From positions 1-12,930 of the forward strand of contig CAYYZY010000214.1 of the NCBI GenBank assembly GCA_964475955.1: DNA of 12,930 bases, in the 5' to 3' direction. Shown here piece after piece: positions 6,601 through 12,930 of this stretch. A program made the translations under genes and the position numbers. Within the stretch, counting starts at the first letter, position 1. The number at the start of each line of letters is the position of its first letter. A model generated the notes under the pieces. It was not told the DNA's origin. It ran no database searches and was given only the letters and a program-made list of their open reading frames with translations. Source of the DNA: DATKZH01 sp964475955. Lineage in GTDB: Bacteria > Planctomycetota > Planctomycetia > Pirellulales > Thermoguttaceae.

Positions 6601-7710
6601 ATGGGCAAGAAGAACCCAACGACCGGCAGAGGACTCGCACGCCGAGGGCGGAGCAGATCGGCTCCGGCGACGGCGGCACCAAAGAAACTGCTCGCCGATC
6701 TGCGAAAGATGATCGACGAGTCGCGGCAGGCGGTGGCACAGACCGTAAACACGGCGCTCGTCGGGCTGTACTGGAACGTCGGCACGCGCATTCGTGAGGA
6801 CATTCTGAAGCAGAAACGGGCCGAGTATGGCGAGCAAATCGTGCAGACACTGTCTGCACGATTGACAGAGGAGTACGGCAGGGGCTTCAGTCGCCGCAAT
6901 CTCTTCAACATGATCCGCTTTGCCGAGGTTTTTCCGAACCGAGAGATAGTGCAGACACTGTCTGCACAATTAAGTTGGAGCCACTTCGTGCTGCTTCTTC
7001 CTCTCGACGACCCGTTGCAGCGAGACTTCTACGCTGAGATGTGCCGCGTCGAACGCTGGACCGTCCGCACCCTCCAAAAGAAAATCAACGGCATGCTCTT
7101 TGAGCGGACGGCCCTCTCGAAGAAGCCGGAAAAGCTCGCCCGGCAGGAACTGGCCGCCCTCCGCGACGAAGACCGGCTGACACCCGACCTCGTCTTCCGC
7201 GACCCCTATTTCCTCGACTTCCTGGGACTGAAGGACACGTATGCCGAAAAGGATCTGGAAGCCGCCATCCTCCGCGAGCTGGAAGCCTTCATCCTCGAAC
7301 TCGGCACTGGGTTCGCGTTCGTCGCCCGGCAGAAACGGATCACCATCGACGGCGAGGATTACTATCTGGACCTCTTGTTCTACCATCGCATCCTGCGCAG
7401 GCTGGTCGCCATCGACCTGAAACTCGGGCGCTTCCAGGCCGCCGACAAAGGACAGATGGAACTCTACCTGCGCTGGCTCGAGCGGCACGAGCAGCAGCCG
7501 GAGGAGCAGTCGCCGCTGGGCCTGATCCTCTGCGCCGGCAAGTCGGACGAGCACGTCGAGCTGTTGCAGTTGGACGAGGCCGGCATCCGCGTCTCCGCAT
7601 ATCTGACCGAACTGCCGGCCCGCGAACTGCTCGAAAAGAAACTCCACGAAGCCGTCCGCACCGCCCGCGCCCGGTTGGAAGCCCGAACAACGCAAAGCGA
7701 GACGCCATGA
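6601..7710 (+). CDS. DUF1016 / YhcG-type PD-(D/E)xK nuclease
   Basis: A 369-residue protein. After a basic, low-complexity tail (1-27) comes the DUF1016 N-terminal helical domain (about 28-165), with YWNVGTRI, EYGRGFSRRNLFNMIRF and LSWSHF all plain to see. The C-terminal nuclease domain (about 185-350) has DYYLDLLFYH (D257) and AIDLKLGRF (D272, K274), then GQMELYLRW, matching the YhcG_C pattern; Asp stands where many relatives have Glu. The family is a predicted restriction-type nuclease common in defence islands. GAGGTGAG just before the ATG overlaps the helicase stop and serves as ribosome site; a longer frame upstream lies inside the helicase gene and is not used. Its last four bases (ATGA) overlap the methyltransferase start, implying translational coupling. 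Two copies of a palindrome lie within the coding sequence. It may be the cutting partner of the methyltransferase or an independent accessory nuclease. Confidence 0.92.
   Translation: MGKKNPTTGRGLARRGRSRSAPATAAPKKLLADLRKMIDESRQAVAQTVNTALVGLYWNVGTRIREDILKQKRAEYGEQIVQTLSARLTEEYGRGFSRRNLFNMIRFAEVFPNREIVQTLSAQLSWSHFVLLLPLDDPLQRDFYAEMCRVERWTVRTLQKKINGMLFERTALSKKPEKLARQELAALRDEDRLTPDLVFRDPYFLDFLGLKDTYAEKDLEAAILRELEAFILELGTGFAFVARQKRITIDGEDYYLDLLFYHRILRRLVAIDLKLGRFQAADKGQMELYLRWLERHEQQPEEQSPLGLILCAGKSDEHVELLQLDEAGIRVSAYLTELPARELLEKKLHEAVRTARARLEARTTQSETP
6838..6862. repeat. Perfect 25-base palindrome inside the nuclease gene (copy 1)
   Basis: Two 12-base arms (ATCGTGCAGACA and its complement) flank one central C. 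It encodes IVQTLSARL at residues 80-88. The central 19 bases recur 108 bases downstream in the same frame. Confidence 0.9.
6949..6967. repeat. 19-base palindrome inside the nuclease gene (copy 2)
   Basis: GTGCAGACA, C, TGTCTGCAC: identical to the core of copy 1, with a mismatch at the next outward pair and two more pairs beyond. It encodes VQTLSA at residues 117-122. Both protein segments resemble conserved family motifs, so coding constraint alone may explain part of the similarity. Confidence 0.9.
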
Positions 7711-10688
7711 TCCCCAAAGAATGTAAACGCCTGGCCGAGGTGGATTTTCCAATTGCCGTGGTCTCCAAGCACGCGGCGCGGGAGAAGTCGATTCGGCATG
7801 GGCATCCGAGCACGTTGCATTTGTGGTGGGCGCGGCGGCCGCTGGCGGCGTGCCGGGCGATGCTGTTGGGGTTGCTGCTGCCGGATCCGGCCGACGCACA
7901 GTGTCCAGAGCAGTTTCGCAAGCAGGCAAGGGACGTGCTCGCGCCCGTGGCGGGAACGATCGGAACGAGCAACGAGGACCTGCGCAAAGCCATACTGCGG
8001 TTCATCGGCGAGGTGGCCGACTGGAACGTGTCCAACAACGCTGCCTACTTGGAAGTCGCGCGAGCGCTGGTCAAGGCGGCGCACCCCGAGGAGACACCGC
8101 TGGTGGTCGATCCCTTCGCCGGCGGCGGCTCGATCCCGCTGGAAGCCCTGCGGCTCGGCTGCGAGACCTTCGCCAGCGATCTGAATCCCGTCGCTTGCTT
8201 GATCCTCAAGGTGATGCTCGAGGACATCCCGCGGCACGGGCCGGAGCTGGCCGAGGAGCTGCGCCGCGCCGGCGCGGAGATCAAGAAGCAGGCGGAGAGG
8301 GAGCTCGCCGACCTCTACCCGAAGGACCCCGACGGGGCGACGCCGATCGCCTACCTCTGGGCGCGCACGGTGCGGTGCGAGTCGCCGAACTGCGGCGCCG
8401 AGATCCCGCTCGTGCGCTCGTTCTGGCTGTGCAAGAAGGCCTCACGAAAGCGGGCTCTACGGTACTCGGTCTTGCGTCCCAACACTGGCCCGCCGCGACT
8501 GGAGTTCGAGCTCTTTGAGCCCACCACTGACCGCGATGTGCCAGCGGGAACCGTCAGCCGAGGGAAGGCAACCTGCCCCTGTTGTGCTGAACGCGGGCAA
8601 AGTAGCGTTCTTAGCCCCGATCGGGTCCGGGCACAATTAGCCAAGCAACGTGGCGGCGCTGACGTAGTGTTCGACCGCAACGGAAATCGGACGAGTGGCG
8701 CCATGCTTCTGTCGATAGTCACGCTCCACCAGGGTGCGAAAGGACGCTGTTACCGCCTTGCAACAGACAAGGACTATGCCGCTGTTCGTAGGAGCCATGA
8801 GCAGCTACAGGCAATGGAAGAAGAGGTCTTGCCGAGTGGGCTTAGTAGCGTGCCGAACGAGGCAATCCCACGAACCGAGTTGCGGCGCATTTCGTTGCCG
8901 ATTTACGGCGTTGACCGCTTCCGTGATATGTTCACCGCGCGACAATCAGTCTCCTTGGCGTCACTGGCGAAGGTCATTGGGCAAGCGACGGCAGGTAGCG
9001 CGGAGATAAACTCCCTGCTCGCTCTCTCTCTAGGCAAGACAGCCGACCTGAACAATGCGAATTCCCGTTGGGAGCCGATCGCGGAGTGTCCCCGCCAGAC
9101 TCTGGCCAGGCACGACATTCCGATGGCATGGGATTTCGCCGAGGCAGTCCCCATCAGTGAGTCGAGCGGTTCTTTCAGTACCATCATTAGGAACACAGCC
9201 ACGTCCCTGCCGTCCGCATTTGTCAACGCCGAGCATCCTGCTACGGTGCAACAGGAGGACGCTTGCGCGCATCCGTTGCCCGACGCATGCGCGTCTCTTT
9301 GGTTCACCGATCCGCCCTATTACGACTCGGTGCCCTATGCTCATTTGAGCGATTTCTTCTACGTGTGGGAGCGTCGGGCGCTGACGGCTCGGAGCGATCA
9401 CGTGTGTAAGCTGTCCCCGAAAGATCAGGAGTGTGTTGTAGATAGGCCACATCGCCTTGTGCCCCAAGCGAAGACCGCGGAGCAGTATGAGAGTCGAATT
9501 GCCCTTTCCATGCACGAGGGTGTTCGCTTGACAAACGCTGACGGAATCTCTTGTGTCGTATTCGCTCATAAGACGACGGAAGGTTGGGAGGCGTTGCTTT
9601 CCGGCATGATCAAAGGCGGCTGGATAGTCACCGGTTCGTGGCCCATCGTTACGGAGATGCAGTCACGTCTCAATGCGCGTGACAACGCGTCACTCGCATC
9701 AAGTGTCCATCTCGTTTGCCGCCCGCGTGCGGAAGATGCTGGCGTAGGAGACTGGGCCCACGTTCTTGGCGAGTTGCCATCGCGGGTCAGCGACTGGATG
9801 AACCGACTGCAGGCTGAGAAGATCCGTGGCGCAGACTTGGTGTTTGCCTGCATCGGGCCTGCTCTTGAGATCTTCAGCAAGTACTCCAGGGTCGAAACGG
9901 CTGACGGTCGCGAGGTCCCCCTGGATGAGTTCCTGGAGAAGGTGTGGGAGGTCGTCGGCCGAACGGCACTCCAACAAGTGCTGGGGACCCCTGAAGCACG
10001 AGCCGGGCATAGTGCGGTTGGGGCTCTGGAGGAAGATGCGCGGCTGACGGCCCTTTTCCTGTGGACGCTCCAGGCCACCGAGGTTTCGGGAAATGGGGAC
10101 TCCAACGGTGATGCGTCAAACGGAGCAGCGGGAGGTGACGACGAGGATGAGGGACCTCGGTCGCGTAGTAAGGGCTTCAGTTTGATCTTCGACGTCGTCC
10201 GCCGTTTCGCCCAGCCGTTGGGTATCCACCTGCCTGACTGGGAAGACCGGATTGTCAAGACCGAGAAGGGAGTCGTCCGGTTGATCCCCGTGCTCCAGCG
10301 AGGAGAGCAGCTCTTTGGCAAGGAAGGGGCGCAGGCTGTGGCGGACCGGATGGAGAGCGCCAGAACCGGCCCGGTGCAACTGAGCCTCTTTCCGGAGCCC
10401 GAAGAAGCCGCCACACCGGCTGTGCGGGGGCGTCGCCGACGCGGTCGGTCAGAGACCTCGGATGAGTCGCTGCGAACGCAACGAAGCGCCACCACACTCG
10501 ACCGCGTCCACGCGGCGATGCTTCTCCAGGCATCGGGCCGGGCGCACGCGCTCCGCGCGCTGCTCAAGTCGGAGATCGAACGCAGCCCCGACTTCATGCG
10601 CCTGGCCAACGCCCTTTCTGCGCTCTACCCGCGCGGCAGCGACGAAAAACGACTGCTCGACGCCATGCTGCTGGCCGTGCCGAGGTAA
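7707..10688 (+). CDS. DUF1156 DNA methyltransferase (defence-associated)
   Basis: A 993-residue protein whose ATG overlaps the nuclease stop. Residues 6-55 form the DUF1156 N-terminus (LAEVDFPI, REKSIRHGHPSTLHLWWARRP). The SAM-binding motif I is DPFAGGGSIPLEAL (from D135), followed by ASDLNPVA, and the catalytic motif is TDPPYYDSVPY (D535), so it is an amino-methyltransferase (N6-adenine or N4-cytosine). Cysteines at CESPNC (224-229), near 240, and CPCC (290-293) suggest a zinc-binding insert. An acidic, flexible linker (about 795-825) separates the methyltransferase half from a C-terminal helical region ending with ALYPRG. Known: DUF1156 proteins sit beside DUF499 and helicase genes in predicted anti-phage loci. 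Inferred: marks host DNA against the system's own attack. The middle (about 8450-9720) has clearly lower GC than both ends, suggesting a swapped target-recognition segment. Target site unknown. Confidence 0.93.
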   Translation: MIPKECKRLAEVDFPIAVVSKHAAREKSIRHGHPSTLHLWWARRPLAACRAMLLGLLLPDPADAQCPEQFRKQARDVLAPVAGTIGTSNEDLRKAILRFIGEVADWNVSNNAAYLEVARALVKAAHPEETPLVVDPFAGGGSIPLEALRLGCETFASDLNPVACLILKVMLEDIPRHGPELAEELRRAGAEIKKQAERELADLYPKDPDGATPIAYLWARTVRCESPNCGAEIPLVRSFWLCKKASRKRALRYSVLRPNTGPPRLEFELFEPTTDRDVPAGTVSRGKATCPCCAERGQSSVLSPDRVRAQLAKQRGGADVVFDRNGNRTSGAMLLSIVTLHQGAKGRCYRLATDKDYAAVRRSHEQLQAMEEEVLPSGLSSVPNEAIPRTELRRISLPIYGVDRFRDMFTARQSVSLASLAKVIGQATAGSAEINSLLALSLGKTADLNNANSRWEPIAECPRQTLARHDIPMAWDFAEAVPISESSGSFSTIIRNTATSLPSAFVNAEHPATVQQEDACAHPLPDACASLWFTDPPYYDSVPYAHLSDFFYVWERRALTARSDHVCKLSPKDQECVVDRPHRLVPQAKTAEQYESRIALSMHEGVRLTNADGISCVVFAHKTTEGWEALLSGMIKGGWIVTGSWPIVTEMQSRLNARDNASLASSVHLVCRPRAEDAGVGDWAHVLGELPSRVSDWMNRLQAEKIRGADLVFACIGPALEIFSKYSRVETADGREVPLDEFLEKVWEVVGRTALQQVLGTPEARAGHSAVGALEEDARLTALFLWTLQATEVSGNGDSNGDASNGAAGGDDEDEGPRSRSKGFSLIFDVVRRFAQPLGIHLPDWEDRIVKTEKGVVRLIPVLQRGEQLFGKEGAQAVADRMESARTGPVQLSLFPEPEEAATPAVRGRRRRGRSETSDESLRTQRSATTLDRVHAAMLLQASGRAHALRALLKSEIERSPDFMRLANALSALYPRGSDEKRLLDAMLLAVPR

Positions 10689-10690
10689 CG

Positions 10691-11152
10691 AACCACGAAA
10701 GATACGAAAGACGCGAAAGGGAGGGGAAACGATGGACGAGAAGATCGTTTTCAAGGAAGAGAGCTACAGGATCATGGGCGCGTGCTTTGAGGTGTACAAA
10801 GACAAGGGGCCGGGGTTTCTGGAGGCGGTTTATCAGGAGTGCCTCGAGATTGAGTTTGGATTGCAGGACATCTCGTTTGTCGCGCAGGGGGGCCTTGAGT
10901 TGACGTACAAGGGCCGCAGATTGCGGCAGACCTACAAGCCCGACTTCGTTTGCTTCGGAAAGATCGTTCTGGAGATCAAGGCGGTATCCGCATTGGCCGA
11001 CGAGCATCGCGCCCAAGTCCACAACTATCTCAAGGCGACGGGGCATCGACTGGGGCTGCTGGTGAACTTCAGCCACTACCCTCAACTGGAGTACGAGCGC
11101 GTCGTGCGCTGATCGTTCTTTTCATTTCGTGTCATTCGTGTTTTTCGTGGTT
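10691..11152. repeat. Imperfect inverted repeats framing the GxxExxY gene
   Basis: The left copy (10691-10718) starts AACCACGAAA and continues with ACGAA-type units. The right copy (11125-11152) is its inverse, ending TTTCGTGGTT, and matches the left at 24 of 28 positions. Both are internally repetitive (CACGAAA/ACGAAAG). They lie directly outside the ribosome site and the stop codon of the enclosed gene. The arrangement suggests a small cassette, possibly non-autonomous and mobile. Confidence 0.8.
10732..11112 (+). CDS. GxxExxY protein (PDDEXK_3 family)
   Basis: A 126-residue protein. GFLEAVY at residues 28-34 is the naming GxxExxY motif. YKPDF (D71) and LEIKAV (E81, K83) form a PD-(D/E)xK-like active-site set, so a nuclease fold is expected although activity in this family is not established. 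QVHNYLKATG and LLVNF at the C-terminus are also typical. The start is set by GGGAGGGG just upstream of ATG 10732; a longer in-frame extension runs into the methyltransferase gene and is rejected. It is separated from its neighbours by 43 and 68 bases, wider than the other operon gaps, and is framed by inverted repeats, which suggests it arrived as a unit. It may be a passenger rather than a part of the defence machine. Confidence 0.9.
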   Translation: MDEKIVFKEESYRIMGACFEVYKDKGPGFLEAVYQECLEIEFGLQDISFVAQGGLELTYKGRRLRQTYKPDFVCFGKIVLEIKAVSALADEHRAQVHNYLKATGHRLGLLVNFSHYPQLEYERVVR

Positions 11153-11180
11153 GGCAACACGTAGGCGGGAGGCGGAACCC

Positions 11181-11435
11181 ATGACTGAAGATGAATTGCT
11201 ACAGCGGATCACGGTGGACCCGGCAATCTTTGGCGGCAAGCCGATCATCCGCGGGATGCGGCTGGCGGTCGAACACGTGCTTGGGATGCTCGCGGCTGGG
11301 GACACGCCCGAACGGCTGCTCCAGGAGTACCCGTTTCTGGAGCCGGCCGACATCCAGGCGTGCCTGGCCTACGCGCACCGATCGCTGTCCGGTGAGCAGG
11401 TGCAGAACCGGATCGCGGGGGCCGAGGCGTCATGA
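11181..11435 (+). CDS. DUF433 antitoxin-type protein
   Basis: An 84-residue protein matching the DUF433 pattern: RITVDPAIFGGKPIIRGMRL near the start, then a helical segment LLQEYPFLEPADIQACLAYA resembling a small helix-turn-helix. GGGAGG lies nine bases before the ATG. Its stop overlaps the start of the DUF5615 gene (ATGA). DUF433 genes regularly precede DUF5615 toxin-like genes, and the pair is considered a toxin-antitoxin module. Expected role: binds and neutralises the partner and may repress its own operon. The frame extends upstream into the gap, but the family N-terminus begins at 11181. Confidence 0.9.
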   Translation: MTEDELLQRITVDPAIFGGKPIIRGMRLAVEHVLGMLAAGDTPERLLQEYPFLEPADIQACLAYAHRSLSGEQVQNRIAGAEAS

Positions 11436-11779
11436 AGTTCCTGCTCGACGTTTGCGTATCGTCGCGGTCGCTGGAAGCCTCTCTCGCCGGGCAGGGCCAC
11501 GATGTATTGTCGGCTCTGGCCGTTGACCCCAGGGCCGGCGACGAGCGGCTCATGGAGTTGGCCCTTCAGGATGATCGCGTGCTGGTGACGGAGGACAAGG
11601 ACTTCGGCGAACTCGTCTTCGTCCGCAGACTGCCGCACGGCCCCATCGTACGCCTCGTCGAACTAACCGTTGACGAGCAGGTCAGCGGCATGGCCGAACT
11701 GCTGGAGCGTCATGCACCCGACCTGGCCGAGCCGGTTATGGTGACGGTCACGCGCGGGCGCATCCGGATTCGAAGATAG
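11432..11779 (+). CDS. DUF5615 PIN-like toxin
   Basis: A 115-residue protein. It begins MKFLLDVCVS with the family's first acidic residue (D6), followed by LAGQGHDVLS, and carries VLVTEDKDFGELV in the middle, which supplies the other acidic residues typical of the PIN-like / Mut7-C fold. Such proteins are predicted ribonucleases. The start overlaps the antitoxin stop by four bases, the classic coupled arrangement. It may stabilise the surrounding defence genes or act as an abortive-infection effector; neither is shown. Confidence 0.88.
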   Translation: MKFLLDVCVSSRSLEASLAGQGHDVLSALAVDPRAGDERLMELALQDDRVLVTEDKDFGELVFVRRLPHGPIVRLVELTVDEQVSGMAELLERHAPDLAEPVMVTVTRGRIRIRR

Positions 11780-11804
11780 GTAGTCGGCACGACCGTAACA
11801 CCCC

Positions 11805-12761
11805 ATGGACCAAGACCGAACAATCTGGCAACTATCCGGCGGCCCGGCCTCGCGATCCTACGCCGACGTGTTCATCCGCCACGCCGTGGGGTTGCTGGGG
11901 CCCGGCGATCCGGGCCGCTGGCATTCGGAGCGTAGCGACGAGGACTTCGACGGCAGCTTCGTGCGACGGTTCGCGTCCGAGGTGAGTATCGGCGACGTCG
12001 TGCTGCTGCGAACGGGGTTGTCGAAGATCCGGGCGGTCGGGGTGGTGGCCGGGGATTACGAGTACCTGAATCAATTCGACGACGTGAACGGGTGGGACCT
12101 TCAGCACGGGCGGCGCATTTGCTGGCGCGAACTGCCCGTGGAATACGAGTTCGGGTCGTCCGTGTTTGGCGCCAACCCGCCGCGATTCTCTCGTGTCGGC
12201 TCGGACGTAGTGGTCGACTACGCCCGGCGGTTCGTCGTTTCGCCCCCGACCTTTTGGCAAGAGACGCCGCTTCCGGCCTTGCCCGCGGAAGAACCGCTGT
12301 TGGACGAGCCGCCCGAGGCAGTGCGGAACGTCGTTGCGGTGGTCAACGACTTGCATCCGCTCCTGTGGGACCGGGAGCGATTCGGCGAGCATCCGACCGA
12401 AGACGAACTGGTCGCTCACTTCGTGGTGCCTTTGCTCGGGGCCTTGGGATGGCCGCCGGAGCGGATCGCCGTCAAGTGGAGGTACATCGACGTGGCGCTG
12501 TTCACGGCGCTGCCTCGCACGCCTGACCATTGCCATCTCGTGGTCGAGGCCAAGCGGCTCGGCGCGGGTGTTGAGGGGGCGTTGAAGCAGGCCCGGGGCT
12601 ACGTTCAGGCGCTCGGCGTACCGCGCGACATCGTGGTCACCGACGGCGTGCGTTACCGCCTGTACGCCGCGGCCCAGGATTTCGCGCCGGCGGCCTACGC
12701 CAATTTGGTTCGGCTGAAGCGGCCGGCCCTCGATCTGTTCAATCGACTCAAGAGACCCTAA
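11805..12761 (+). CDS. Two-domain restriction-like protein: PUA/EVE-like N-terminus plus HsdR-N-type nuclease
   Basis: A 318-residue protein. The N-terminal half (about 1-150) has IWQLSGG at the start, then IGDVVLLRTGLSKIRAVGVV, beta-rich and reminiscent of PUA/EVE/ASCH folds that read modified bases; this part is an inference from sequence feel. A proline-rich linker (about 150-180) follows. The C-terminal half resembles the N-terminal nuclease domain of type I restriction subunits: TEDELVAHFVVPLLGALGW, YIDVALF (D229), HLVVEAKRLG (E248, K250) and ARGYVQALGVPRDIVVTDG. That gives a complete PD-(D/E)xK set. No helicase follows, unlike HsdR. The ribosome site is weak. It lies 25 bases after the toxin and 11 before the DUF499 gene, inside the defence operon. 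A modification-dependent nuclease or an accessory cutting subunit is possible. The nuclease call is good; the sensor call is tentative. Confidence 0.75.
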   Translation: MDQDRTIWQLSGGPASRSYADVFIRHAVGLLGPGDPGRWHSERSDEDFDGSFVRRFASEVSIGDVVLLRTGLSKIRAVGVVAGDYEYLNQFDDVNGWDLQHGRRICWRELPVEYEFGSSVFGANPPRFSRVGSDVVVDYARRFVVSPPTFWQETPLPALPAEEPLLDEPPEAVRNVVAVVNDLHPLLWDRERFGEHPTEDELVAHFVVPLLGALGWPPERIAVKWRYIDVALFTALPRTPDHCHLVVEAKRLGAGVEGALKQARGYVQALGVPRDIVVTDGVRYRLYAAAQDFAPAAYANLVRLKRPALDLFNRLKRP

Positions 12762-12772
12762 GGACGGAAACC

Positions 12773-12930
12773 ATGGAACCCTGGTACCGAGTGGTGACGC
12801 CGAGAGACGAAGTCCGCGAAGGCCGGTCGTTCAATCCCGACGAGTTCGCCATCGCGCTCGAAAAGGTGGTCGCAGGCAAAGCGCCGGGAGACTACCAGGA
12901 CCCGGTGCAGTTCTTCTCGCGGACGTGTTT
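12773..12930 (+). CDS. DUF499 anti-phage-associated ATPase, N-terminal part
   Basis: The first 52 residues before the window edge. MEPWYRVVTPRDEVREGRSF followed by NPDEFAIALEKVV and DPVQFFSRTCF matches the characteristic DUF499 N-terminus. DUF499 proteins are large (about 1000 residues) P-loop ATPases found next to DUF1156 methyltransferases and helicases in predicted defence loci. AAGGA lies eight bases before the ATG, overlapping the stop of the preceding gene, so it is co-transcribed. The ATPase motifs lie outside the window, so its integrity cannot be judged. Confidence 0.85.
   Translation, partial: MEPWYRVVTPRDEVREGRSFNPDEFAIALEKVVAGKAPGDYQDPVQFFSRTC

Noticed and set aside
6838..6967. 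Insertion-sequence ends
   Set aside because: Both palindromes lie within an intact, conserved coding frame with no interruption between them.
3215..12930. Classical DISARM
   Set aside because: The helicase is DrmD-like, but DrmA, DrmB and DrmC are not in the window, and DUF1156 and DUF499 point to a related yet different system.

Overview
The window reads as high-GC bacterial DNA (roughly 60-75% GC in hand-counted 60-base blocks). Gene style and the DUF3631-like/TOPRIM replication genes suggest a planctomycete-type or similar genome, but nothing here fixes the taxon. All supported genes lie on the + strand. There is no rRNA, CRISPR array, integrase or transposase, and no tRNA that I could find.

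Layout. (1) Positions 1-2584 look like the replication part of a mobile element: the tail of a TOPRIM (primase-like) protein, a DUF3631-like ATPase, a 31-bp inverted repeat built from 9-bp units (2005-2135), and a small proline-rich zinc-ribbon protein. (2) Positions 2585-3214 are a gene-poor stretch of about 630 bases with several hairpins and a terminator-like stem just ahead of the next operon. (3) Positions 3215-10688 are a tight defence operon: an SNF2-family helicase with a C-terminal DUF3883 domain, a DUF1016/YhcG-type PD-(D/E)xK nuclease, and a large DUF1156 DNA methyltransferase whose start overlaps the nuclease stop. (4) Positions 10689-12761 are a run of small accessory genes: a GxxExxY (PDDEXK_3) protein framed by inverted CACGAAA-type repeats, a DUF433/DUF5615 antitoxin-toxin pair, and a two-part protein with a possible modified-base-sensing (PUA/EVE-like) front half and an HsdR-N-like nuclease back half. 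(5) From 12773 to the window edge lies the N-terminus of a DUF499 protein.

How they may work together. SNF2/DUF3883 helicase, DUF1156 methyltransferase and DUF499 ATPase are families that recur together in predicted anti-phage loci related to DISARM. The methyltransferase would mark self DNA. The helicase and the DUF499 ATPase would sense or move along unmarked DNA. One or more of four PD-(D/E)xK-like domains could cut. The canonical DISARM core genes (drmA, drmB, drmC) are not seen, so this is a relative or variant, possibly continuing past the right edge. Its least ordinary features are the accessory genes lodged between methyltransferase and DUF499, the candidate modification-reading nuclease, a lower-GC mosaic segment in the methyltransferase, and a repeated palindrome inside the nuclease gene.
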